11,477 nt of DNA from an uncultured Bacteroidales bacterium (GTDB lineage Bacteria > Bacteroidota > Bacteroidia > Bacteroidales > UBA932): positions 1 to 11,477 of the forward strand of contig CAMJJZ010000036.1 of NCBI GenBank assembly GCA_946406275.1, written 5' to 3'. Position 1 is the stretch's first letter; each line of letters begins with the position of its first letter. The position numbers and the translations under genes were made by a program. Below are positions 1 through 6,272 of the stretch, piece by piece. The notes beneath the pieces are model-generated. The model had not been told where the DNA came from. It ran no database searches and was given only the letters and a program-made list of their open reading frames with translations.

Positions 1-7
1 CCCTAAG

Positions 8-3000
8 CTAAGGCTTGGGGTATTTTACCGTGAAGCAGGCGCCGCCAAGGGTGAAGGAGCGGTTGTAGGAGATGGTGCCGCCGCAGTGCTCCACTATACG
101 GCTGCAGATGGCAAGGCCAAGGCCGGAGCCGCTGGTCTTGGTGGTGAAGTCAGGGGTAAAGATCTTGTCCTGGTTCTGTTCCGCCACGCCGGGGCCGTTG
201 TCTTCCACCACGATGTCGTAGAAACCATCGTCAGAGGAGTTCCTGACGGCTACCACGATGTGCTTGTCGCCGCTGTTCTCTTCCACGGCCTGAATAGCGT
301 TGGTGAGAAGGTTCACCACCACGCGGGTGAGCTGCGGGCGCGGTGCCTTCACTATGGCACCGGCAAGGCCGAAGTAGTCTACTTTGACATCGTCCCTGGA
401 GTCGAAGAGTTCCACTTCCTGGCGGACCAGGGCGTCAAGGTCTATGGTCTCCGGCTTCTGGTCGTACATCTTGGCGAAGGTGGAGAACTGGTCGGCGGAA
501 TCGGCCAGGAGGTCTACGTGGTAGAGGACGGTCTGGGCCACCTCGTCGAAGCGGTCTTCCCACGCCGGGTTGCCTGATGACTTCATGCGCATGAGCATCT
601 GGAGCTGAAGCTTGATGGGCGTGAGAGGGTTCTTGAGGTCGTGGGCGACGCGGCGGGCCATATCCGTCCAGGCTTTGTCTCGCTCCACCTGGGCAAGGCG
701 GCTGGAGCTTTCGCGGAGGTCAAGCACCATGCGGTTGTACGCTTCCACCAGAGGCGTAATCTCGTCCTCGCCCTCGTAAGAAAGGGTTTCCAGCTTGTCC
801 ACGTCGGTGACTTTCATCTTGCGGCTGAGCTCGGAGATGGGCTTGAACATGCGGCTCACAACCTCATAGGTGATGATCCTTGCCACAAGGAGCAGCAGAA
901 GGAAGATGGTGATTACCGTGGCGATATGCTTTACTGCCTCAGCCTCGAAGTTCTGGGTGGTGTCCGTGAACGGGGCCGACAGTATGGCAATCATTTCCGA
1001 ATTGCTGTTGAACACGGGCGCGTACATGGAGTAGAAACTGCGCCTGCCGCCCTTTTCTTTCTGCAGGAAGAAGCGCTTGTTTGCGTAAACTATGTTGTAG
1101 TAGGCCTTCTGGTCAAGCCTCTGGCCAAGGACCATGCGCTCATAGACTTCCGGCGTGGTGCTGAACACCATGCGGCCGGAGATGTCGAACAGGGTGATGT
1201 CGCAGCGGAGGCTGTTGCCCACGCCCTCGACCTCGTTCCTTACGCCCACGGTGCGGAGCTGATCGTCAGAATATACCATACGGAGACGCTCCTGCATCAT
1301 GCCCTGAAGGGTGTTGATGCGGGATGTCATCACGCTCTCCATCTCTGCCAGATTGCGCTTGTAAACGAACCACACGCTGAATCCGGCCATTGCCACAAGA
1401 GTGAGGAAGAGAGACGTATAGAGCACCAGGGTTATCCTGTTCTGATAGTAGCGGGGACTGCCGCTGCGGCGCTTGCCAAGACACAGCACGGACAGCAGCA
1501 GGAAAGCCGCTATGGCCAGCATGAAGCCGGATACGACATAGTCTAGGGCGCTTGTACGCGGCCTGGAGATAACAACCACCTCTCCTTCGGAAACGTTATG
1601 TACAAAATGGCACCATCCTTCCTGGTAGAAATGCCCGTCACTTATGCTGCTGAACCTGCCGGTGCAGAGTGTGGGATAACCGTAGGCACCCTTATACTGT
1701 GACAGGCGGTCATCTATATACTTTGCCCAGGAATACACGCTGGGCATGCTTATGCGTCCGGGCTCCGATATGCCCAACAGCCTCAGATAGCCCCTGTCCT
1801 CCCTGTTGTGCTTGGATTCGACAGAAACCAGGAGGGACGTTGGACCGGCGCCCTGTACGTACCAAGTAAATAAGCCTGTATATGCCACGCGCCCGTTTCC
1901 AAGGGCCGTGTAGAAGAAATGCGAGTTCTCCGCCAGGCGCACTCCGGAGCGGATACGCTCCTGGAACAGGGCGTTGGACGCCAGGTTGGAGCCCGTCTGG
2001 AGGATGGAAATGTCGTAATCCTGCGAGATACGGCCCATGTAGTTGCCCACAAGGCGTCCGCGAATAATCTCCGCACTGCCGTCAACCGCCGACAGCGCGC
2101 CGAACATCTGATCTGACGATATTGCTCCTTCAACGACGCGCAGTTGCATTTCCAGGGCCACGTCCCTGTCCATTGCAAGGCGGTTTGCCCATACGTCCAC
2201 GCGGCGCTCCTCCTTCCGGAATCCCATGGTTGCGGTAAGGGACACGAAGTAGATTCCCAGCGCGGCCGCAAACAGCGCCCTGGCCGGGACGGTGAACACA
2301 TCGTACCTTATTCCAAACAGGGAATGGACCAGCGGAGACAGCATCTGCACCATTGGCGGCACGGTGAGCGCCAGCGCTATGAACGACAGGTATACAAGCC
2401 CGGAATACCATGTGAGCCTGGATACCTTGTAAAGCTCCAGGTTAATGTCCGAGTTAACATTGATGCTGCGGAAAGCCAGGAAGAAATACGCAACGATTCC
2501 CACCATAAACAGAACTCCCAGCGCCAGCAGGAGCGCTTTTCCCACGGGGGAATTCTTTCTCCTGGTCTCTTTGGTAAGGGTCCATCTAGCAATGTAGAAA
2601 TCCATCACCAGCAGCACTATGAGGGTGTTTATGATAATGACGGCACCAAGCGAATACAGTACGGAACCGTCCGCATACACCAGCGGCGAGAATATCTGGG
2701 CCGATGCTCCCGCATGCCTCCCCCTGAAGTACATCCACACCAGCATGGCCGTCTGAGCAAGGGCAACCACGGTGAGCCACAACACCGACGGCTGGGCGCT
2801 GAGCCACAGCATCATTCCGGCGATGAACAGGATCACGGCCAGCAGCTGCAGTGCGGAGTTATGGCCTCCGGACACCACGTCTATCTTTTCCGATACCAGT
2901 TTGAACAGCGGCACCTCTCCCACCATTACGGGGATACCCACGCTGGTGGAAAGGGGCTTGATGGAGTAGCGGTCGTCCAGTTTGAGGCTCCTGTTCACGC

Positions 3001-3502
3001 CGTTGAATGAGCCGGCGCGGAGCTCGTTCACCACTTCCAGGCCAGCGATTATGCGGACATCGTCCTGGACGTAACTCTTTTCAAGGTACCATTTGGGGCC
3101 GTGGTTGGCAAAGACCCAGTTCTCTGGGATATCTGCCAGAGGGGAAACGGCGTCTCCGCGGGATTCGCCCAGGCGGCGGACTATGGCGCGGGAACGGATA
3201 TCGTCACTTCTTATGGGGAACTGGTTGGCCCAGCTCTGGAGGGTGTCTTCAACATAACGGTACACCACCATATCTGACGGAAGGCCTTCCAGGGTGAGCC
3301 AGGTGCCGTTTTCACTGGACGATGCCACCTGAATGGCATCTTCCAGTATGGCCAGGCGCTGCTCCACCCTCTTCCCAAGGGTTATGGCATAGGACTCGTT
3401 ATCCGACGTGGTGTAGGTAAGCATGGAAGCGCCCACCAAAGCCGCGGCAACTCCCATGAGCACCACGGATACCCATTGCCGTATGGTCCTGCTTTTATTC
3501 AT
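8..3502 (-). CDS. NtrY-like multi-pass membrane sensor histidine kinase
   Basis: This 1164-residue protein is a membrane histidine kinase that should autophosphorylate and pass phosphate to a response regulator. About ten hydrophobic segments are visible (near residues 10-30, 216-234, 239-259, 281-304, 322-343, 364-388, 404-424, 654-675, 690-713, 858-878). Basic loops at 305-321 and 676-689 fit an N-in topology with periplasmic regions at about 31-215, 425-653 and 714-857; the last looks Cache-like. A HAMP-like linker (about 880-935) leads to the H-box AHDLKNPLTPIKL with His954, then the N-box NLLTN (1064-1068), the G1 box around Asp1101 (EDNGPGV) and the G2 box GSGLGL. The KNPLTPI H-box is typical of NtrY/NtrB kinases. 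The start codon overlaps the end of rlmH by 8 bp, so translation is probably coupled. The likely partner is the NtrC-like regulator at 6273-7421. Kinase identity is firm; the signal and partner are inferred. Confidence 0.93.
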   Translation of the reverse strand: MNKSRTIRQWVSVVLMGVAAALVGASMLTYTTSDNESYAITLGKRVEQRLAILEDAIQVASSSENGTWLTLEGLPSDMVVYRYVEDTLQSWANQFPIRSDDIRSRAIVRRLGESRGDAVSPLADIPENWVFANHGPKWYLEKSYVQDDVRIIAGLEVVNELRAGSFNGVNRSLKLDDRYSIKPLSTSVGIPVMVGEVPLFKLVSEKIDVVSGGHNSALQLLAVILFIAGMMLWLSAQPSVLWLTVVALAQTAMLVWMYFRGRHAGASAQIFSPLVYADGSVLYSLGAVIIINTLIVLLVMDFYIARWTLTKETRRKNSPVGKALLLALGVLFMVGIVAYFFLAFRSINVNSDINLELYKVSRLTWYSGLVYLSFIALALTVPPMVQMLSPLVHSLFGIRYDVFTVPARALFAAALGIYFVSLTATMGFRKEERRVDVWANRLAMDRDVALEMQLRVVEGAISSDQMFGALSAVDGSAEIIRGRLVGNYMGRISQDYDISILQTGSNLASNALFQERIRSGVRLAENSHFFYTALGNGRVAYTGLFTWYVQGAGPTSLLVSVESKHNREDRGYLRLLGISEPGRISMPSVYSWAKYIDDRLSQYKGAYGYPTLCTGRFSSISDGHFYQEGWCHFVHNVSEGEVVVISRPRTSALDYVVSGFMLAIAAFLLLSVLCLGKRRSGSPRYYQNRITLVLYTSLFLTLVAMAGFSVWFVYKRNLAEMESVMTSRINTLQGMMQERLRMVYSDDQLRTVGVRNEVEGVGNSLRCDITLFDISGRMVFSTTPEVYERMVLGQRLDQKAYYNIVYANKRFFLQKEKGGRRSFYSMYAPVFNSNSEMIAILSAPFTDTTQNFEAEAVKHIATVITIFLLLLLVARIITYEVVSRMFKPISELSRKMKVTDVDKLETLSYEGEDEITPLVEAYNRMVLDLRESSSRLAQVERDKAWTDMARRVAHDLKNPLTPIKLQLQMLMRMKSSGNPAWEDRFDEVAQTVLYHVDLLADSADQFSTFAKMYDQKPETIDLDALVRQEVELFDSRDDVKVDYFGLAGAIVKAPRPQLTRVVVNLLTNAIQAVEENSGDKHIVVAVRNSSDDGFYDIVVEDNGPGVAEQNQDKIFTPDFTTKTSGSGLGLAICSRIVEHCGGTISYNRSFTLGGACFTVKYPKP

Positions 3503-3968
3503 GATGGTAAGGCTCTCCCTTTAATATTGTGCATGCGCGATACAGCTGCTCTGCAAAAATCGTTCTAACCATCTGGTGGGAGAAGGTCATTTTGGAAAGA
3601 GATATCTTTCCCGCGGCCCTGGCGTAGACCTCCGGCGAGAAACCGTATGCCCCGCCAATCACGAACACTAGGCCTTTGGAGCCTCCGGAAAGCTGTTTCT
3701 CCAGCCACGATGCAAACTCCGTGGAGCGCATCTGCTGGCCGCGTTCGTCCATCAGAATAACAGTGTCCTGCTGCCCTACCTGCCTGAGTATCAGCTCTCC
3801 TTCCTTCTGTTTAATCTGCTCTTCCGTCAAGGACGATACCTTCTTGAGCTCCGGGATTTCTTCTACGGCGAAGGGTACGTAATGCCTTAGCCTGGAGGCA
3901 TAAAGATCCAAGCCTTCCTTTACCCAGGGAACGTCAGTTTTCCCTACCGTAAGAAGTTTTACATTCAT
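3495..3968 (-). CDS. rlmH: 23S rRNA (pseudouridine1915-N3)-methyltransferase RlmH
   Basis: RlmH is a small SPOUT-class, SAM-dependent enzyme that methylates N3 of pseudouridine 1915 in helix 69 of 23S rRNA on the assembled ribosome. The 157-residue product matches the usual family length of about 155-160. It starts MNVKLLTVGKT and carries LMDERG (72-77), the glycine-rich SAM loop GGAYGF (105-110), LSKMTFSHQMVR (124-135), and the C-terminal EQLYRA...PYHHE signature. An in-frame ATG 36 bp upstream (4002-4004) would add 12 residues that do not resemble the family, and the promoter at 3974-4005 would then lie inside the gene, so the start at 3968 is preferred. It is the first gene of a two-gene unit with the downstream histidine kinase, overlapping it by 8 bp. 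It is divergent from the DUF4783-type gene, a neighbour I recall for rlmH in Bacteroidota. Confidence 0.96.
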   Translation of the reverse strand: MNVKLLTVGKTDVPWVKEGLDLYASRLRHYVPFAVEEIPELKKVSSLTEEQIKQKEGELILRQVGQQDTVILMDERGQQMRSTEFASWLEKQLSGGSKGLVFVIGGAYGFSPEVYARAAGKISLSKMTFSHQMVRTIFAEQLYRACTILKGEPYHHE

Positions 3969-3973
3969 TGGCA

Positions 3974-4005
3974 CAAATGTAAATATTCGGCGCGGATTTT
4001 GCAAG
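3974..4005 (-). promoter_or_regulatory. Bacteroidota-type promoter for rlmH and the kinase
   Basis: Read on the minus strand, TACATTTG (3974-3981) fits the Bacteroidota -7 consensus TAnnTTTG exactly. It is preceded, after 20 bp, by CTTG (4002-4005), a 3 of 4 match to the -33 element TTTG. Only 5 bp separate the -7 box from the rlmH ATG, so transcription should start at or next to the start codon, giving a leaderless or nearly leaderless mRNA. The call rests on motif match, spacing and position; no transcript start is known. Confidence 0.6.
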
Positions 4006-4018
4006 AAAGATGCCCTGG

Positions 4019-4477
4019 ATGAAAAAGATTAAACTCATAATATGGCTTGGAGCATTACTTCTTGCTGCTCCCTCCTGGGCACAGGTCCAGAAGACTCCAG
4101 CCATGCAGTCTTTCGCCCCGTCTCCGGACGGTGACTTCGCCGTATTCAATTCAATCACAAAGTATCTCAAGGCAGGAGATGCCGCATCCCTATCCAGCTG
4201 GTTTGCAGACAATCTTGACGTCACAATCATCTCTACCCAGAGAAACTGCTCCCGCAGCCAGGCCCGCCAGATACTCCGCACCTTTTTCTCCGCATACACC
4301 CCGCGTTCCTTCGAAGTAACGCACAAGGCATCCGAAGCCAACAAAAAGTATCTCATAGGTGTACTCAACGCCGGCGGGGAACTCTTCCAGGTAACAATCT
4401 ACGCCACCTCCCCGTCATCCGGTGGCACATATAAGATTCAGCAACTGGCAATCACCCGCCAAACCGCCGCTTACTAG
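4019..4477 (+). CDS. secreted DUF4783-type small protein
   Basis: This 152-residue protein has a clear Sec signal peptide: basic MKKIK, a hydrophobic core IIWLGALLLAA, and a likely signal peptidase I site after PSWA (residue 21). The mature protein is about 131 residues. It has an NTF2/SnoaL-like pattern: helix-rich first half (FNSITKYLKAGDAASLSSWF), then an NLDVTI strand, a QARQILRTFFSAY helix and alternating strands to the end (LFQVTIYA, TYKIQQLAI). This resembles the DUF4783 family of Bacteroidota, whose function is unknown; a periplasmic ligand-binding or scaffold role is only a guess. An ATG three codons upstream (4010) is also in frame, but the start at 4019 gives the standard signal-peptide start MKK and lies about 10 bp after the purine-rich AAGAAAG. 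It is divergent from rlmH with a 50-bp gap and convergent with ispH. Confidence 0.8.
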   Translation: MKKIKLIIWLGALLLAAPSWAQVQKTPAMQSFAPSPDGDFAVFNSITKYLKAGDAASLSSWFADNLDVTIISTQRNCSRSQARQILRTFFSAYTPRSFEVTHKASEANKKYLIGVLNAGGELFQVTIYATSPSSGGTYKIQQLAITRQTAAY

Positions 4478-4500
4478 TTTTCCGGCAAATACCTGAAAAC

Positions 4501-4545
4501 GCTCGAGTGCAAAAAAAGCCAAAAAACGGCAAATATGCACGCGAG
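4501..4545 (+). repeat. 45-bp A-tract repeat with inverted ends, copy 1
   Basis: First of two 45-bp copies in the gap between the DUF4783-type gene and ispH. The ends form an imperfect inverted repeat: CTCGAGTGCA (4502-4511) against TGCACGCGAG (4536-4545), 9 of 10 paired. Between them lie A-runs starting at 4511, 4521 and 4531, exactly 10 bp apart. It matches copy 2 at 40 of 45 positions, with all differences in the A-rich interior. There is no following T-run, so it is not a classical intrinsic terminator. Orientation is arbitrary. Confidence 0.85.
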
Positions 4546-4562
4546 GCGGGTTTTGAATGCCG

Positions 4563-4607
4563 GCTCGAGTGCAAAAACAGCCAAAAACAAGCAAAAATGC
4601 ACGCGAG
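4563..4607 (+). repeat. 45-bp A-tract repeat with inverted ends, copy 2
   Basis: Second copy of the 45-bp element, 62 bp after the first and in the same orientation, separated by a 17-bp spacer. Its arms CTCGAGTGCA (4564-4573) and TGCACGCGAG (4598-4607) are identical to copy 1, including the single mismatch between the arms. Five-A runs begin at 4573, 4583 and 4593, again 10 bp apart. Identical arms with a drifting interior suggest that the ends and the A-tract spacing matter more than the exact interior bases. Confidence 0.85.
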
Positions 4608-4656
4608 CACTTTCGGCGCCGGCGAGCAAGGAAGTGAGTTGCTGGTGGCTGGGGAG

Positions 4657-5529
4657 CTAGAGACGTGCTATTGCCCGGGCAACCTGCTCCAGCAGCCACT
4701 TGGGGGTGGAGGTGGCGCCGCAGACGCCTACGGTGGAGAGGCCGGCGAACCATTCCGGGAGAATCTCGGAAGGGCCGCCTACAAGGTAGGTTCGGGGGTT
4801 GAAACTGCGGCAGAGGTCACTCAGGACCTTGCCGTTGGAGGAGGCTTTGCCGGCCACGAACACTATGGCGTCGTGGGAGGAGGCAAAGGACTCCAGCTGG
4901 GCGTGGCGGGATGCCACCTGGGCGCAGATGGTGTCGTTAACCTTGACCTGGGCGCCGCTTTGGCGGAGCATGGTGCAGATTTCCTGATACTCTAGCGGGC
5001 TTTTGGTGGTCTGGGAGAAGATCTCAACGGGCTGGGAGATGTCTATCTTTCCGCTTTCCAGGGCTTCCGTGAGCATGGCGGCGTCTTCAACCACCACGGC
5101 GTCTCCACCAACCTGGCCAAGGAGGCCAAGGACTTCCGCGTGACCAACTCGCCCAAAGATAATCACGGTGCCGTGAAGGCCGTCTGTGTGCAGGCGGGCA
5201 TACGCATCCCTGATGCGTGCCTGAAGCTTAAGCACCACGGGACATGTGCAGTCTATCACAGCCAGATTTCGGGAACGGGCGGCGGCGTATGTTGCCGGCG
5301 GCTCTCCGTGGGCCCTCACAAGGACCGACGACCCTTTCGGGACGTCGTCCACGGACGCCACTGCCTCAAGGCCGCGGTCTCCCAGGCGGGTGAGTTCCGC
5401 CTCGTTGTGTACTATGGCGCCAAGGGAATACAGCTTTCCTCCCCCGTCCAGATACTGCTCTGCACGGGAAATGGCCCGGATAACCCCTCCGCAGAAGCCG
5501 GAGCCGGGATCAGTCTCAACTTTTAGCAT
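4657..5529 (-). CDS. ispH: 4-hydroxy-3-methylbut-2-enyl diphosphate reductase (IspH/LytB)
   Basis: IspH is the [4Fe-4S] enzyme that reductively dehydroxylates HMBPP to IPP and DMAPP, the last step of the MEP isoprenoid pathway, in the cytoplasm. The 290-residue product has the three cluster cysteines Cys13 (GFCGGV), Cys96 (DCTCP) and Cys202 (NDTICAQ). Substrate-binding residues are also present: His41 (VHNE), His74 (RAHGEP), His130 and Glu132 (GHAEV), the QTT motif at 173-175, SSN (230-232), and a C-terminal GATSTPKWL segment. Length and motif order match a full stand-alone enzyme, so it should be active. Its ATG overlaps the last 7 bp of cmk, so the two are probably co-transcribed and translationally coupled. 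cmk-ispH adjacency or fusion is also known in Firmicutes. The gene converges on the DUF4783-type gene across the repeat-bearing gap. Confidence 0.97.
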   Translation of the reverse strand: MLKVETDPGSGFCGGVIRAISRAEQYLDGGGKLYSLGAIVHNEAELTRLGDRGLEAVASVDDVPKGSSVLVRAHGEPPATYAAARSRNLAVIDCTCPVVLKLQARIRDAYARLHTDGLHGTVIIFGRVGHAEVLGLLGQVGGDAVVVEDAAMLTEALESGKIDISQPVEIFSQTTKSPLEYQEICTMLRQSGAQVKVNDTICAQVASRHAQLESFASSHDAIVFVAGKASSNGKVLSDLCRSFNPRTYLVGGPSEILPEWFAGLSTVGVCGATSTPKWLLEQVARAIARL

Positions 5530-6221
5530 AGGATGCCGAAGCGGCCCTGGATGAGGCCCTGAACCCAGACGAGTTCCTCGTGAAGGTTCATGTCAGTGTT
5601 GTCCAGGACAAAGGCGTCAGGGGCCTGGGTAAGGGGCGATGCCTCGCGGTGGGAATCGATATAATCCCTTTCGCGAAGGTTGGCGAGGACCTCTTCGAAG
5701 GTAGGGTTCTGGCCTTTTGCAAGCATCTCGTCCAGGCGGCGCTGGGCGCGGACCTTTTCATCGGCCGTCATGAAGATCTTGAGCTCCGCGTTGGGGAACA
5801 CTGTGGTGCCTATGTCCCTGCCGTCCATTATTACGCGGCCGCCGGCGGAGAAGCCGTGCAGCTTGTTGTCCACGAAGTTGCGTACCCACGGAATAGCGCT
5901 TACCGGACTCACGTGGGACGATACTTCCAGCGTGCGGATTTCCGCCTCTATGCAGCGCTCACCAAGGAAGAGCTTGGTTGCGCCGTCTATGCTGCGGAAA
6001 TAAAGGTCCAGGGTGTCTATGACTGCCTTGAGGCCGGGCTCATCTATTGAGCCGTCTGCGGCTATGAGACCGTTTTCCATGGCGTACAGGGTTACGCCCC
6101 TGTACATTGCACCACTGTCCAGATACAGGAAGCCGAAGGCTCCTGCGACCATCTTTGCGAAGGTACTTTTTCCCGTGGACGAGCAGCCGTCCACCGCAAT
6201 AATAATATCAGGAATGTTCAT
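5523..6221 (-). CDS. cmk: cytidylate kinase
   Basis: Cytidylate kinase phosphorylates CMP and dCMP using ATP, feeding pyrimidine nucleotide pools. The 232-residue product has the P-loop GCSSTGKS (12-19), the YLDSGAMYR segment (33-41), the family stretch IRTLEVSSHVS followed by PWVR, DGRDIGT (133-139), and the lid region RERDYIDSHR with SPL and the DAFVLDNT segment near the C-terminus. The length is normal. The frame stays open well upstream, but MNIPDIIIAVDG at 6221 is the family start; upstream residues would overlap the divergent regulator gene and look nothing like the family. A -7-type box lies 4 bp before this ATG. The stop overlaps the ispH start by 7 bp, making a two-gene unit. Confidence 0.97.
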   Translation of the reverse strand: MNIPDIIIAVDGCSSTGKSTFAKMVAGAFGFLYLDSGAMYRGVTLYAMENGLIAADGSIDEPGLKAVIDTLDLYFRSIDGATKLFLGERCIEAEIRTLEVSSHVSPVSAIPWVRNFVDNKLHGFSAGGRVIMDGRDIGTTVFPNAELKIFMTADEKVRAQRRLDEMLAKGQNPTFEEVLANLRERDYIDSHREASPLTQAPDAFVLDNTDMNLHEELVWVQGLIQGRFGILC

Positions 6222-6225
6222 GATA

Positions 6226-6233
6226 CAAAAATA
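6226..6233 (-). promoter_or_regulatory. candidate -7 promoter box for cmk-ispH
   Basis: On the minus strand TATTTTTG fits TAnnTTTG and ends 4 bp before the cmk ATG. No good TTTG lies at the expected -33 distance; the sequence there is AT-rich and reads TTATG. The whole 51-bp gap is AT-rich compared with the flanking genes. As with rlmH, the position implies a very short or absent 5' leader. AT-rich sequence gives such matches easily, so the call is tentative. Confidence 0.4.
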
Positions 6234-6272
6234 AATAATTTTTACGATATTTGCATAAATAACAGTATTCCC

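Noticed and set aside
86..3010. Several plus-strand open frames (163, 301 and 288 codons) opposite the kinase gene
   Set aside because: They are antisense to a kinase with full motifs from end to end and have no family resemblance.
3969..3984. A sigma-54 promoter upstream of the DUF4783-type gene
   Set aside because: TGGCAC matches a -24 element, but the -12 position reads TAAAT rather than TTGCA, so the site is incomplete.
4501..4607. The two repeats as a CRISPR array or integron attC sites
   Set aside because: Only two units with a 17-bp spacer and no cas genes; ends lack the attC core sequences, and no integrase is present.
4478..4656. A classical intrinsic terminator between the convergent genes
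   Set aside because: The repeat arms can form hairpins, but no T-run follows them on either strand. A short CACTT/AAGTG pairing at 4608-4636 is too weak to call.
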